The position numbers were made by a program, and so were the translations under genes. Below the pieces are notes generated by a model. It was not told the DNA's origin and made no database searches. It saw only the letters and a program-made list of their open reading frames with translations. Source: Algoriphagus sp. (GTDB lineage: Bacteria > Bacteroidota > Bacteroidia > Cytophagales > Cyclobacteriaceae). Taken from it: a stretch of 64,000 nucleotides of DNA. The stretch covers positions 1 to 64,000 of the forward strand of contig NZ_JAMWZB010000011.1 of NCBI RefSeq assembly GCF_024305035.1. The letters are read 5' to 3'. This document shows, piece after piece, positions 8,463 through 18,040 of this stretch (positions are counted from its first letter, which is position 1; each line of letters opens with the position of its first letter).

Positions 8463-9404
8463 TTACTTAGCGAGATGGGATAAAACAGCATTTTCTATCC
8501 TTTTTTCGATTTGTTCTGTTGGTGCTTTTTGAAACTTCTCTCCAGTGATTTTTTCGAAAAGTTCAATATAGCGATCCGAAATGCTTTCTACAATTTCATC
8601 GGTCATTTCAGGTATTTCCTGTCCTTCTTTTCCTTGAAAACCATTTGAAATTAACCATTGTCGAACAAATTCTTTGGAAAGTTGCTTTTGGGGAAGGTTA
8701 TTTTTTTGATTTTCCTCATAGCCCTCCGCATAGAAATAGCGAGAGGAATCTGGGGTATGGATTTCGTCTATCAGGTAAATTTCAGTACCCAATTTTCCAA
8801 ATTCATATTTGGTATCCACTAAAATCAGCCCTTTTTCGGCGGCCATTTGCTGACCTCTTGCAAAAAGTGCTCGGGTATAGTTTTCTAGAATTTGGTAATC
8901 TGAGGGGCTTACAATTCTTTGAGCCAAAATTTGTTCCTTGGAAATGTCCTCATCATGCCCTTCTGAGGCTTTGGTCGTCGGGGTAATGATCGGTTCGGGA
9001 AAGCGGTCATTTTCGATCATACCCTCGGGCATGGCAACTCCACATATTGATCTTTTTCCAGCCTTATATTCTCGGGCAGCATGGCCTGAAAGATAGCCAC
9101 GAATGACCATTTCTACTTTGAAAGGCTCACATCTTTTTCCGATTGTTACATTTGGATCCGGTACTGATGTCACCCAATTGGGTACAATATCAGAAGTTGC
9201 TTGGAGAAACTTTGCTGCAATTTGATTGAGCACCTGACCTTTAAACGGAATCGCGCGTGGCAAAACCACATCAAAAGCAGAAATCCGATCGGAAGCCACC
9301 ACGGCTAATTCCTTATCAAAGATGTACACATCCCTCACTTTCCCCTTGTAAAAGCTTATCTGACCGGGAAAATTGAATTGTGTTTCCTTTATCGCTTGAC
9401 TCAT
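8463..9404 (-). CDS. purC: phosphoribosylaminoimidazole-succinocarboxamide synthase
   Basis: SAICAR synthase joins CAIR and aspartate with ATP in the eighth step of de novo purine synthesis. The 313-residue length and the sequence ([60 protein letters not shown]) match the longer, yeast ADE1-like class rather than the 237-residue E. coli type. The ATG at 9404 fits the family. It is the first gene of the purC-STAS-rnz-transporter operon, with a TATTTTTG -7 box just upstream. Confidence 0.95.
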   Translation of the reverse strand: MSQAIKETQFNFPGQISFYKGKVRDVYIFDKELAVVASDRISAFDVVLPRAIPFKGQVLNQIAAKFLQATSDIVPNWVTSVPDPNVTIGKRCEPFKVEMVIRGYLSGHAAREYKAGKRSICGVAMPEGMIENDRFPEPIITPTTKASEGHDEDISKEQILAQRIVSPSDYQILENYTRALFARGQQMAAEKGLILVDTKYEFGKLGTEIYLIDEIHTPDSSRYFYAEGYEENQKNNLPQKQLSKEFVRQWLISNGFQGKEGQEIPEMTDEIVESISDRYIELFEKITGEKFQKAPTEQIEKRIENAVLSHLAK

Positions 9405-9420
9405 TTGTTGTGATTTTTGG

Positions 9421-9428
9421 CAAAAATA
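9421..9428 (-). promoter_or_regulatory. candidate -7 element (TATTTTTG) of the purC operon
   Basis: The minus strand reads TATTTTTG, a full TAnnTTTG match, 16 bases before the purC ATG. The predicted leader is only about 10 nt. No clear -33 TTG sits at the expected distance. Confidence 0.45.
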
Positions 9429-9463
9429 GGAAAAGCTTTGCCTTAATGCTTTTGAGGAGTGGA

Positions 9464-10552
9464 TTATTTGTCAATTTTCTTGCCCATCTGGTACATTTCT
9501 TCTCGATTCAACTTACCTTCTTCATCAAAAAACTGACGAACACCATCCAATCGGCCATTTTTATAGTGACGAATCTCCTGTAGTATGCCATTTTCCCGAT
9601 ACATTTTGACCTCTCCCTCCAAAATTCCAGCTGAGTAAGTTAAGATCTGGAAGACTTGTTCGTTGGGGTAGAAATAGGATTCCTTACTGACAATGTCGGT
9701 ACCTTCCATAAATTCCCGTTTGAGGGAAATTTTTCCATTTGGATGGTAGATAAGGAGGGGCCCTTGGGGAATCCCTTTTTTATAAGTTATGGCTGATCTC
9801 AGACTACCGTCCTCAAAATACTCCATAATCTCACCATCCGCTTCTCCTTTTTTATAGGTACCCACTCGGGCTTTATTTCGATTGGGATGGTAGATTAAAA
9901 GATTTCCGTTCAATTCTCCATTTGAATATTCAATGGAGGATTTTAATTCTCCATCGGAGAAATATTGTAGTTCTTGCCCATCCAAAACGCCCCTTTTATA
10001 GGTACCCGAACTCAGTTTGTTTCCATTTTTATCAAATGTTTCCATCGATCCATCAAACTCCCCCTCGCGATAATTCACTTTTCGGCTGATTTGGCCATTT
10101 TCATGAAAAGATTGGCTCAGTCCGTCGGGTCGATCGTTCGTGAAAAATGTTTGGTCTTTTACCTTCCCATTGGGATGATAGGTGGTGACTTTGCCTTGAA
10201 TTTGATTATCGACAAAGGTGAGTTCCTGTTGGATTTGCCCACCAGAATAATAACTTTTACTAATCCCGTTCCGCTGATTTTCTAAAAATGGAATTATCCG
10301 TATCGTATCGCCGTTGGAAGGATCCAAATCTATAAAAAGGCCATGGCGCTGATCGTTTTTAAGTTGGCCGATTTGCACGAGTTTTCCGTCTTCACTAAAG
10401 CGTCTGACTTCACCTTCTGCTTTCCCGTTAATTCGAACGTAGATTTCTTTGAGTAACTCCTGTTGCTCATCATAATAAGTCCGGATCGTATCCTGGGCCG
10501 CGAGTGGCAGGCAAACAAAAAGAGCAAGGATGCCGATACTAAACTTTTTCAT
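9464..10552 (-). CDS. secreted MORN/YwqK-type repeat protein
   Basis: The 362-residue product has a signal peptide ([20 protein letters not shown]) followed by about a dozen imperfect repeats of 20-25 residues with the pattern GxxxxYhxNGKlxxxxxYkxGxldG, for example [20 protein letters not shown]. These are MORN-like repeats, grouped in databases with the YwqK antitoxin family, although most such Bacteroidota proteins have no shown antitoxin role. It should be periplasmic or surface-exposed and form an extended beta sheet. The ATG at 10552 was chosen because it begins the signal peptide. It lies 42 bases after the thiolase gene on the same strand. Confidence 0.8.
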   Translation of the reverse strand: MKKFSIGILALFVCLPLAAQDTIRTYYDEQQELLKEIYVRINGKAEGEVRRFSEDGKLVQIGQLKNDQRHGLFIDLDPSNGDTIRIIPFLENQRNGISKSYYSGGQIQQELTFVDNQIQGKVTTYHPNGKVKDQTFFTNDRPDGLSQSFHENGQISRKVNYREGEFDGSMETFDKNGNKLSSGTYKRGVLDGQELQYFSDGELKSSIEYSNGELNGNLLIYHPNRNKARVGTYKKGEADGEIMEYFEDGSLRSAITYKKGIPQGPLLIYHPNGKISLKREFMEGTDIVSKESYFYPNEQVFQILTYSAGILEGEVKMYRENGILQEIRHYKNGRLDGVRQFFDEEGKLNREEMYQMGKKIDK

Positions 10553-10594
10553 AGAAGAGATCCGCGACAAAATATGCCGCGGATAAATTTAGAT

Positions 10595-11776
10595 TTATAA
10601 CTTTTCGATCACAATGGCTGAAGCCCCGCCACCGCCATTACAGATTCCGGCTACCCCTATTTTTCCGTTTTGCTGATGCAAAACCGAGTTGAGCGTAGCA
10701 ATAATACGTGCTCCTGAGGCTCCAAGCGGATGACCTAAAGAAACTGCACCGCCATAAACATTTAGTTTGGCTGGATCAAGATTCAATTCCTTTTGATTGG
10801 CAAGCGCCACTGCAGAAAAAGCCTCATTAATTTCATAAAAATCAATTTCCTCGGATGTCAAGCCTGCATGTTTGATCGCTTTTGGTATGGCTAAAGCAGG
10901 GGCGGTAGTAAACCAAAGCGGGTCTTTTGCCGCATCGGCAAACCCTCGGATTTTTGCTAAAGGTTTTAAACCCAGTTCTTCGGCTTTTTCCTTGCTGACC
11001 AACACCAAGGCAGAGGCTCCATCATTCATGGTGGAAGCATTGGCCGCAGTAACTGTTCCTTCTTGATCAAAAACAGGACGAAGGGAAGGGATCTTTTCAA
11101 ATATCACGTTTTTGTATTCTTCATCCTCATCAATTAAAATAGTTTCCCCTTTTCGCCCCTTCAGTTCTACCGGAATCACTTCATCGTTGAAATTTCCTTT
11201 TGCCCATGCATCCGCCGAGCGCTGGTAGGATTGAATGGCGTAGTTGTCCTGCTCTTCTCTACTGATATTCATTTCTCGGGCGGTATTGTCGGCACAATTG
11301 CCCATGGGGAATTTATGATAGACTTCAAAAAGTCCATCTTTAACTAGTCCATCCACAAATTCCGCATGGCCATATTTATATCCAAATCGGGCTTTGGGTA
11401 CATAAAATGGCACGTTGGACATGCTTTCCATTCCGCCTGCTACGACGACCTCATTGATGCCCAGCATAATGGACTGGGCCCCAAACATCACAGCCTTCAT
11501 TCCAGAGGCGCAAACTTTGTTTACCGTAGTACAGGGAACTTCATATCCAATACCCGCACCAATAGAAGCTTGTCTAGCTGGGGCTTGGCCTAAGTTTGAC
11601 GAAATTACATTTCCCATAAAAACCTCCTGAACTTGCTCCGGTTTAACTCCGGATTTTTGCAAAGCTCCTTTGATGGCTATACTTCCCAGCTCCACTGCGG
11701 TCAGTCCGGAAAGTTTCCCTCCGAAGCTACCCAGTGGGGTGCGGACAGCAGATACGATGTATACTTCTTTAATCAT
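10595..11776 (-). CDS. acetyl-CoA C-acetyltransferase (thiolase)
   Basis: Thiolase condenses two acetyl-CoA to acetoacetyl-CoA or runs in reverse during acid breakdown. The 393-residue cytosolic enzyme shows the nucleophile Cys89 in NKVCASGMKAVM, NEAFSAVALANQ, GGAVSLGHPLGASGARI with the catalytic His, and the second Cys in GICNGGGGASA. Length and motifs match the biosynthetic/degradative acetyl-CoA acetyltransferase class. With the HMG-CoA-lyase-like enzyme and AtoE elsewhere in the window it suggests ketone-body or short-chain acid use (inference). Confidence 0.93.
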   Translation of the reverse strand: MIKEVYIVSAVRTPLGSFGGKLSGLTAVELGSIAIKGALQKSGVKPEQVQEVFMGNVISSNLGQAPARQASIGAGIGYEVPCTTVNKVCASGMKAVMFGAQSIMLGINEVVVAGGMESMSNVPFYVPKARFGYKYGHAEFVDGLVKDGLFEVYHKFPMGNCADNTAREMNISREEQDNYAIQSYQRSADAWAKGNFNDEVIPVELKGRKGETILIDEDEEYKNVIFEKIPSLRPVFDQEGTVTAANASTMNDGASALVLVSKEKAEELGLKPLAKIRGFADAAKDPLWFTTAPALAIPKAIKHAGLTSEEIDFYEINEAFSAVALANQKELNLDPAKLNVYGGAVSLGHPLGASGARIIATLNSVLHQQNGKIGVAGICNGGGGASAIVIEKL

Positions 11777-11824
11777 GTTTAGTTGGGTTTATTCTGATTT
11801 TATAAAATTTGCCAGGTCTAAAAA

Positions 11825-12436
11825 TCACCAATCCGGACGACCGGTTTTGGGTTTTTGGGTGGGTTTTTTCCTGTTTTGTTGGATGTACCTGAGTTCAGCT
11901 GCATTCATGCTTTCCAAGATTTGGGCAGCTTGTTCAGGAGTAAGATTCATGGCTTTTAACTTTTCTTTAAACTCCTCCATGGCATTTTGCCGGTCAGCCA
12001 GATTTGCATCCATTTGATCATTTGCATTTTCACTTGCTTGATCTTCACTTTGATCTTGCGGGTTTCCTTCTTGAGATTCTTTTGCCTTATCTTCTTGAGT
12101 TTTTTCGCCTTGGTCTTGGGATTCTTGCTGTTCTCCCTCTTCACCTTGACTTTGTTGACTTTGTTGCTGCTCCTGTTCTTGATTTTCCTGATTTTGATTT
12201 TCCTGATTTTGATTTTCCTCTTCTTTTTGCTCTTGTTCCAGTTTTTCTTTTAAAGCCTGAAGTTTGGCATCGTTTGGAAATTTACTCAAACCCGAATTGA
12301 CCGATTTTAAGGCGTTTTCCCGATCAGTTTTCACGTAGGAGCGGGCTGCTTGATTGAAAAATTCTCCGGCGGTTTGCGCGTGAAGATTTGAGGCAAACAA
12401 AAGAAAGAGAAGGAATAAGAAATTATTAATTTTCAT
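11825..12436 (-). CDS. exported Q/E/N-rich protein of the Bat locus
   Basis: The 203-residue product has a signal peptide (residues 1-20, ending LHAQ), one TPR-like helical segment (AGEFFNQAARSYVKTDRENALKS), and a low-complexity stretch at about residues 66-145 made almost wholly of Gln, Glu, Asn, Ser and Asp. The C-terminal helix is followed by a basic tail (RKKPTQKPKTGRPDW). Bat loci usually contain such TPR/low-complexity proteins beside BatB. It overlaps the upstream TPR gene by 11 bases, so the two are translationally coupled. The mechanism is unknown. Confidence 0.7.
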   Translation of the reverse strand: MKINNFLFLLFLLFASNLHAQTAGEFFNQAARSYVKTDRENALKSVNSGLSKFPNDAKLQALKEKLEQEQKEEENQNQENQNQENQEQEQQQSQQSQGEEGEQQESQDQGEKTQEDKAKESQEGNPQDQSEDQASENANDQMDANLADRQNAMEEFKEKLKAMNLTPEQAAQILESMNAAELRYIQQNRKKPTQKPKTGRPDW

Positions 12437-13070
12437 CGATTTCGACTATTTCTTGAAGACTGGTGATAAATTGATTGTAGGCTGAAACGGTTTGGTCTTG
12501 GTTCAAGGCTTCAGTCATTAACTGTAACGCATCTTTGAAGCGAAATTGTTCAACTAAGCGATCTGCTTCTGCTTTTTTGCGTTTTGCAAAATCCGATGGC
12601 TCTGGTTGATCTTCATCCTCATTTTTGCGTTCCTCCTCTCGCTCCATCCATCGAGCCAAAAGTTCATAATTATGCCTGGCCACTTCATTCAGCGGATCCT
12701 GAATAAGGGCTGTTTTGAATTTACTCAAAGCCGTCTCATATTCCTTTTTATTACCTAAAATTACTCCGCCTTGATTGAAGGCAAAAGAGGATAAAATTTT
12801 ATCACTGCTGATCGTTGCCTTATCAAAAAATGCGGCTGCTTCCTCGTCCTTTTCAGCATAGTGATAACTTAGGCCCAAATTGAAGTCCAAGGCCGCTGAT
12901 TGGATTTGAAATTGTTCTTGAATGGCCAAATGGTCCTTAATCGATTGTTCATATTCCCCATTAGCATAACTTTGGCTAGCTACATCGATGGCAGCGTTTA
13001 GCCGGGAATCCCTTGTCCAGGAGGAGGGAATTAGTAAGAAAAGGCTAAGAATAAGTTTGCTCCAGCTCAT
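12426..13070 (-). CDS. TPR protein of the Bat locus (BatC-like)
   Basis: The 214-residue protein starts with a hydrophobic signal-like segment (LILSLFLLIPSSW) and contains about three tetratricopeptide repeats between residues 27 and 145 (SYANGEYEQSIKDHLAIQEQ, LDFNLGLSYHYAEKDEEAAA, TALIQDPLNEVARHNYELLA). A charged EREEERKNEDEDQPEPSDFA linker and a helical tail follow. BatC is the TPR partner of BatB in Bacteroides aerotolerance operons, probably as a periplasmic scaffold. It begins one base after the vWA gene stop, and its 3' end overlaps the next gene. Confidence 0.75.
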   Translation of the reverse strand: MSWSKLILSLFLLIPSSWTRDSRLNAAIDVASQSYANGEYEQSIKDHLAIQEQFQIQSAALDFNLGLSYHYAEKDEEAAAFFDKATISSDKILSSFAFNQGGVILGNKKEYETALSKFKTALIQDPLNEVARHNYELLARWMEREEERKNEDEDQPEPSDFAKRKKAEADRLVEQFRFKDALQLMTEALNQDQTVSAYNQFITSLQEIVEIDEN

Positions 13071-13071
13071 A

Positions 13072-14037
13072 TTACAATTTGATGGTTTTAATCGGTAAAA
13101 CCATGTCCAGTAAAGATAAAACGAGTCCGGCTAAAAGAAAATAGAAGTATTTGTTGGAGGAGGTTTCAATAATCCTTGAGCCTACAACTCCTCCCTCGAG
13201 ACGCTCCAAAGATGCAATAAGATTTCCAAGCTCTTGAGCTTGGTTGGAAATCTCAAAATATTGCCCATCGGTTTGTGCAGCTATTTGTTGTAAGGAAGTT
13301 CTATCTAATTTCGAAATAGCAGGTTGACCGGAATTGGGATCAATGACAACGCCATTCCCCCGGGGAACCGTAGCCCCTTCCTGGGAGCCTATGCCTAAGG
13401 TAAAGACCTTGATGCCGGCGTCACTAAGGCTTTCTGATACATTATCCAGCTCTTCTCCAAAATTTTCCCCGTCCGAGATCAAGACAATGGATTTGGATTT
13501 GATTTCTTGACTCGGGTCGTTGATAAATCTATCTAGGGCCATCCGAAGTGGTCCGCTCAAATCCGTCCCGGCATTAGGTACCAAGCCCGTATTGAGTCCG
13601 TCGAGGTGAAGCTGAAGAACATTTTGGTCAAAAGTCAAGGGGCATTGCATAAAGGCTTCCGAGGAGAAAATAATTAATCCAATCCGATCTGAGGGGAAGT
13701 TTTTAATTAGGTTTTTCAACTCAAATTTGATCCGCTGAAGGCGACTCGGCCCTATATCTGTGGCATTCATGGACTGGGAGAGATCCACGGCAATAAAAAT
13801 ATCTTTTCCTTCTTCTTTCACTTCCTTGGTGGAGGTACCGATTGATGGACCTGCCAAAGCAATTAAAAACAGCAGGAAGTAAATTGTACGAAGGACTAAT
13901 TTAGTTACTAGTCTTCGCTTTTGTACTTGAAGTCGCCTATTGATCATCCAAAAGCGAGTCAAGTAAACCAGGTACACCAAGCCAAATAAGCTGGCCAATA
14001 CGATTATTAGATCAATGTCAGGATATGCCCAAACCAT
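13072..14037 (-). CDS. vWA domain membrane protein (BatA/BatB type)
   Basis: The 321-residue protein has two N-terminal TM helices (about residues 7-27 and 52-68), a von Willebrand A domain with the MIDAS motif DLSQSMNAT and the later conserved Asp in SIVLISDGENFGEEL, and a C-terminal TM helix (YFYFLLAGLVLSLLDMVLPI). This is the BatA/BatB architecture of the aerotolerance operon. It heads a three-gene block with the two genes downstream. The usual MoxR ATPase, DUF58 protein, BatA and BatD are not next to it: a divergent receptor gene begins 146 bases upstream. Confidence 0.85.
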   Translation of the reverse strand: MVWAYPDIDLIIVLASLFGLVYLVYLTRFWMINRRLQVQKRRLVTKLVLRTIYFLLFLIALAGPSIGTSTKEVKEEGKDIFIAVDLSQSMNATDIGPSRLQRIKFELKNLIKNFPSDRIGLIIFSSEAFMQCPLTFDQNVLQLHLDGLNTGLVPNAGTDLSGPLRMALDRFINDPSQEIKSKSIVLISDGENFGEELDNVSESLSDAGIKVFTLGIGSQEGATVPRGNGVVIDPNSGQPAISKLDRTSLQQIAAQTDGQYFEISNQAQELGNLIASLERLEGGVVGSRIIETSSNKYFYFLLAGLVLSLLDMVLPIKTIKL

Positions 14038-14183
14038 GGCCTGAAATTATAAAATAAAGCGTACTTATAAAGAAACTTTGATAGGAGTGGTAGGTTTAGA
14101 TTTCAATCTGCAGCCATAATTAACAAACATTAATTGTTAGGTTGCGTCTGTTAGCCTAATACTGATTGATTTCACAACTAAAA

Positions 14184-16571
14184 ATGATAAAAACATTCCG
14201 TCGGATTTTTGTGCTTCTGGTATTTTTCACTGTTTTTTTGGAGCTTTCCGCCCAGCAACTGGTTCAGGGGACGGTGGTAGATTTGAATAGCTCAGAAACC
14301 TTACCGGGAGCAAATGTATATTGGCAATCCGAACCCAATAAGGGGGTGGTTTCGGATCAAAATGGTGAATTTCAAATTCCTGTCATTCAATTGCCCGATT
14401 TTTTGGTAGTCTCGTTTTTAGGTTATGAAAAATCTGTTCGATTGATTCAGGAGAAGGATTTGATTAAACCGACCCGCTTTTTCCTATTACCAGAAGATTT
14501 TAACCTGGAGGAAGTGACTATCTCTGAGCGAAGGTCAGATGAGCAGATTAAAAGTTTGGAGATGGGAACCAACCGTGTTTCTCTGGAAACCATCAAAACT
14601 ATTCCAGCACTTTTTGGGGAAGTAGATTTATTGAGAAGTCTTCAGCTTTTGCCAGGGGTGCAGACGGCAGGTGAAGGAACGACCGGACTTTTTGTGCGAG
14701 GAGGGTCGGCAGACCAAAATTTAGTGCAACTGGATGGTGCACCCGTGTACAACCCTTCTCATTTTTTTGGATTTTTCTCCGTTTTCAATCCCGATGCGCT
14801 TGATCAAGTTGAATTATACAAAGGCAATATGCCCGTTTCCTTTGGTGGGCGATTATCATCCTTAATTGATGTGAGTCTTCGGGAAGGGAATCGGGATCGA
14901 ATCAAAGGGGAGGGAGGAATAGGGACAATCTCCTCCCGATTAACGATTGATGGACCTCTTTTTTCTGATAAATCTTCTTTTGTACTTTCAGGCAGACGAA
15001 CCTATGCGGATTTGTTTTTGAGGCTTTCCAGCAATGAAGACATCCGGAATAATCAGCTAAATTTTCATGATCTCAGTGGGAAATCGACTTTTTATTTATC
15101 AGAAAAAGACAAGCTTAGTGTATCAAGTTACCAAGGAAGGGATTTTTTGGGTTTGGATAGGCAGTTCGGTTTGGGTTGGTCCAATTGGGTAAGTTCGGTC
15201 AATTGGTCCCGAAATAAATCCGAATCTTTTTTCTTTGATCTCCAAGCTTATCATTCTAATTATTCTTACCAGGTTGAATTTCAAGATCCAGAGAATGGCT
15301 TTGAGTGGAATAATTACTTAACCGAAACCGGAACTAAGGCGAAGTGGACAACTCTAATGAAAAATGGGGCAGAGGTTTATTGGGGGATACATGGTCAATT
15401 GTACCGTTTTCTTCCCATAGAATTAATTCCTGCAACCGATAGTGCGATTCAGCCTATCAGCACCAATCCCAAAAACGGGCTATTGAATAATTTATTTGCA
15501 GGAGCAAAAATGGACCTTCATCCCCGATTGGGAATGGAGGCGGGACTTCGCTGGGGCTTGTATCAGCAAATGGGTCCGGGGGTGGATTATATATACGAAA
15601 ATGATGAACCCAATTCGGATTCGGCAGTCCTGGATTCGATCCAATATCGAGGCTTGGAGTCGATTAAATTTTATCAGGGCTTGGAACCTAGGTTAGCTTT
15701 TCGCTGGTTGCTTTCCAACCGGCTTTCCATTAAATCGGCATTTAACCGCAATTTTCAATATGTGCAAGTTGCTTCTAACAGTTCAGCTGGATTGCCGATT
15801 GATCGATGGATTTTGGCTGGAAAATACGTGCGTCCTTTGCGATCTGATCAAATTTCACTGGGCGTATATCAAAATTTCGATGGGGACCGATGGGAATTGT
15901 CAGTTGAGGGTTATTACAAAGATCTTCGGAATGTGATTGATCTTCGAAATGGTGCGCAGGTCCTTTTTACCGATCAGGTGGAGACAGAAGTTCTTACAGG
16001 GAACGGCTGGGCGTATGGTTTGGAATTTTTAGCGCGTAAAACTATCGGAAAAACTACTGGATGGTTGGCCTATACCTGGTCAAGAGCCTGGCGAAAAGTG
16101 GAAGGAATTAGTCAAAATCAAGCGTTTAATCCCAGATTTGATCGACCTCATGACCTAACTTTGGTTTTGAATCATGAGTTTTCTCCTTATTGGTCTGCTG
16201 GGCTCACTTTTAGTTACACTACTGGACAGGCGGTAACTTTTCCCATCGGGACTTATCAAGTGGATAATCAGTCCTTACCTATCTTTTCAGATCTTAGAAA
16301 TGATAACCGCTATCCAAATTATCACCGGATGGATGCGTCCCTGGTATGGAAAAATCCAAACAAGGGAAGAAAATGGAGAGGAAGCTGGAACTTCAGTATC
16401 TACAATCTTTATGGAAGAAAAAACCCATTTGCCTATGAGTTCAGGCAGATATATAATGATGACATCACATTTCAGCCTAGTGAAGGGCCGGTGACAAGTT
16501 CCAGACCAGGAATTGTCAAAACTTATTTATTTACGTTTTTACCTTCGATTACCTATAACTTCCAGTTTTGA
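14184..16571 (+). CDS. TonB-dependent outer-membrane receptor with carboxypeptidase-like domain
   Basis: The 795-residue protein has a signal peptide (residues 1-24, ending LSAQ), a CarboxypepD_reg-like domain (GTVVDLNSSETLPGANVYW), a plug domain (LLRSLQLLPGVQTAGEGTTG, LFVRGGSADQNLVQLDGAPV) and a beta-barrel to the C-terminus, which ends TYNFQF with a terminal Phe as outer-membrane proteins do. The ATG at 14184 was preferred to an upstream TTG because it begins the signal peptide. The next gene starts inside its stop codon (TGATGA) and encodes a DUF4249 lipoprotein. Such pairs are SusCD-like in layout, but the substrate is unknown. Confidence 0.9.
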   Translation: MIKTFRRIFVLLVFFTVFLELSAQQLVQGTVVDLNSSETLPGANVYWQSEPNKGVVSDQNGEFQIPVIQLPDFLVVSFLGYEKSVRLIQEKDLIKPTRFFLLPEDFNLEEVTISERRSDEQIKSLEMGTNRVSLETIKTIPALFGEVDLLRSLQLLPGVQTAGEGTTGLFVRGGSADQNLVQLDGAPVYNPSHFFGFFSVFNPDALDQVELYKGNMPVSFGGRLSSLIDVSLREGNRDRIKGEGGIGTISSRLTIDGPLFSDKSSFVLSGRRTYADLFLRLSSNEDIRNNQLNFHDLSGKSTFYLSEKDKLSVSSYQGRDFLGLDRQFGLGWSNWVSSVNWSRNKSESFFFDLQAYHSNYSYQVEFQDPENGFEWNNYLTETGTKAKWTTLMKNGAEVYWGIHGQLYRFLPIELIPATDSAIQPISTNPKNGLLNNLFAGAKMDLHPRLGMEAGLRWGLYQQMGPGVDYIYENDEPNSDSAVLDSIQYRGLESIKFYQGLEPRLAFRWLLSNRLSIKSAFNRNFQYVQVASNSSAGLPIDRWILAGKYVRPLRSDQISLGVYQNFDGDRWELSVEGYYKDLRNVIDLRNGAQVLFTDQVETEVLTGNGWAYGLEFLARKTIGKTTGWLAYTWSRAWRKVEGISQNQAFNPRFDRPHDLTLVLNHEFSPYWSAGLTFSYTTGQAVTFPIGTYQVDNQSLPIFSDLRNDNRYPNYHRMDASLVWKNPNKGRKWRGSWNFSIYNLYGRKNPFAYEFRQIYNDDITFQPSEGPVTSSRPGIVKTYLFTFLPSITYNFQF

Positions 16572-17407
16572 TGAAAAGGCTTTGCACGCTCCTGTTTTCA
16601 ATACTTCTATTTTCTTGCCAAGAGGAGGTTTCTCTTCCGCTCGCTTCCATTTCAGGCCAGGTACCCATTATTGAGGCAGTGTGGACTGATCGCGATCAAT
16701 TCAATGAGGTGAAATTATCTCTTGCCAGAAATTATTATGAACCTGATTCCTATCAAATTATCGATAATGCGGAAGTAGCGATCACCATTCCAGGTACGGA
16801 AACGATTATTCCATTTCGTTTTTTTGAAGAAAGCGATACCTATAAACCCGTGGACCGAAGTCAGGTAGCTGAGGTAGGGGAAACCTATGAATTGAGAGTA
16901 GTTTGGGAAAATCAATTCTATGCGGCGACCGGGTTAATGCTCGAACCCCCAATCTTAGATAGTTTAACAGTGAACTTTGAAGAGTCAAGGCTTTTTAGGG
17001 AGGAAGGATATTACATTAAAGCTTTTGGGAAAATACCCTTTGAGGAAGACAATTTCTACCGAATTCGAGTCATTGAAAATGATACACTGAAGAATAATCG
17101 GGATGATTATTTATTATTCGACGATACCTTTGGGGTGGAGTTTTTTGAAACGGGATTGGAACTGGGCTATGCCTTTGAAGAAAATGATCGGGTTCGTTTG
17201 GAGCTGTTCCGAATGAATCGAGATGTCTATGATTATTTCAGCCAATTGGTAAGCTTACTTTTTTCAGATGGGGGATTATTCAGTCCTCCTCCTCAAAATC
17301 CTGATGGAAATATTCACATAATCCAGGGAGAAGGGAAAGTTTTGGGATATTTTCAAGTTTCACCAGTCCTGGTTTCCACCATCATTATTTCGGGTGAAAA
17401 GGATTAA
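16571..17407 (+). CDS. DUF4249 family lipoprotein
   Basis: The 278-residue protein begins with a lipoprotein signal (MKRLCTLLFSILLFSC, lipid-modified Cys at 16) followed by EEVSLPL. The early VIEAVWTDRDQFNEVKLSLA region and the later FFSPPPQNPDGNIHIIQGEG-like C-terminal part match the DUF4249 pattern, in which a beta-rich domain reads like an outer-leaflet partner of a TonB receptor. It starts on the last base of the receptor gene and is clearly co-translated with it. The role as surface substrate-binding partner is inferred from this pairing. Confidence 0.8.
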   Translation: MKRLCTLLFSILLFSCQEEVSLPLASISGQVPIIEAVWTDRDQFNEVKLSLARNYYEPDSYQIIDNAEVAITIPGTETIIPFRFFEESDTYKPVDRSQVAEVGETYELRVVWENQFYAATGLMLEPPILDSLTVNFEESRLFREEGYYIKAFGKIPFEEDNFYRIRVIENDTLKNNRDDYLLFDDTFGVEFFETGLELGYAFEENDRVRLELFRMNRDVYDYFSQLVSLLFSDGGLFSPPPQNPDGNIHIIQGEGKVLGYFQVSPVLVSTIIISGEKD

Positions 17408-17590
17408 ATTTGTTTAGTGCAATCCATTTTCAATGGGCTCCAACGAGCGCAGAAAATCGCTGAATTTTTCAAATAAAGAGGTATTTAAAGCGGGTTTAAC
17501 CTAGTTTTCAGGGTTTTAAAGGGTGGATTGGTAGCTGGAAAACGTTATTTTTTAAAGTGATTTTTTTTTTAAAACTAGTGGTTAAAAATT

Positions 17591-17622
17591 TTGAGATTTA
17601 AATTTTTCTCGTAGATTTACGA
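17591..17622 (+). promoter_or_regulatory. blaI promoter with overlapping inverted-repeat operator
   Basis: TTG (17591-17593), an 18-base spacer and TAGATTTA (17612-17619, one mismatch to TAnnTTTG) form a Bacteroidota-type promoter 47 bases before the blaI ATG. The perfect inverted repeat TCGTA-GATT-TACGA (17609-17622) lies directly on the -7 element. BlaI/MecI repressors bind inverted repeats over their own promoters, so this is the natural autoregulatory operator candidate (inference). The rest of 17408-17665 is AT-rich and empty. Confidence 0.55.
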
Positions 17623-17665
17623 AATAATCATAGTAATAATAATTCATTCTTAAACACACCACCTG

Positions 17666-18040
17666 ATGAAAGAACTTAACAGTCAAGAAGAAACAATTAT
17701 GCGCATCTTATGGAAACTTGGTCAAGGCCTGGTTCGTGATGTACTCAACGAAATGGAGGAGCCGAAGCCCCCATACACCACGCTGGCATCCACTATCCGC
17801 CTATTGGAGCGAAAAGGATACCTGACCCATAAATTGTACGGAAACACGCACATGTACATTCCTCTGGTTTCTCAGGAGGAATATAGCAAAAAAAGCATCA
17901 ATTATATGGTGAAAAACTTCTTTGAAGGTTCAGTAGGGAATTTCCTATCCTTTATGGTAAAGGAGAAAAATATATCCAAAAAAGAGGTGGAGGATTTGGA
18001 GCGAATGATTGATGATTTTGAAAAGAAAGGAAAAAAATGA
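17666..18040 (+). CDS. BlaI/MecI/CopY family transcriptional repressor
   Basis: The 124-residue protein has the penicillinase-repressor winged helix: LNSQEETIMRILWKLGQG, the recognition region PPYTTLASTIRLLERKGYLT, and the wing (HKLYGNTHMYIPLV). The C-terminal helices (FFEGSVGNFLSFMVKEKN, EVEDLERMIDDFEKK) serve for dimerisation in the family. BlaI represses its target genes until a membrane metalloprotease triggers its cleavage. The M56 gene begins inside the stop (ATGA), so sensor and repressor are coupled. No beta-lactamase gene is nearby, so the regulated stress is unknown. Confidence 0.92.
   Translation: MKELNSQEETIMRILWKLGQGLVRDVLNEMEEPKPPYTTLASTIRLLERKGYLTHKLYGNTHMYIPLVSQEEYSKKSINYMVKNFFEGSVGNFLSFMVKEKNISKKEVEDLERMIDDFEKKGKK

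Noticed and set aside
9464..10552. The MORN-repeat protein as the antitoxin of a toxin-antitoxin pair
   Set aside because: The database family name YwqK suggests this, but the protein has a signal peptide and no toxin-like gene lies beside it.
11987..12300. Leu/Phe-rich plus-strand open frames resembling membrane proteins
   Set aside because: They are the antisense of the Gln/Glu-rich repeat region of the Bat-locus gene. The hydrophobicity is an artefact of reading that repeat backwards.
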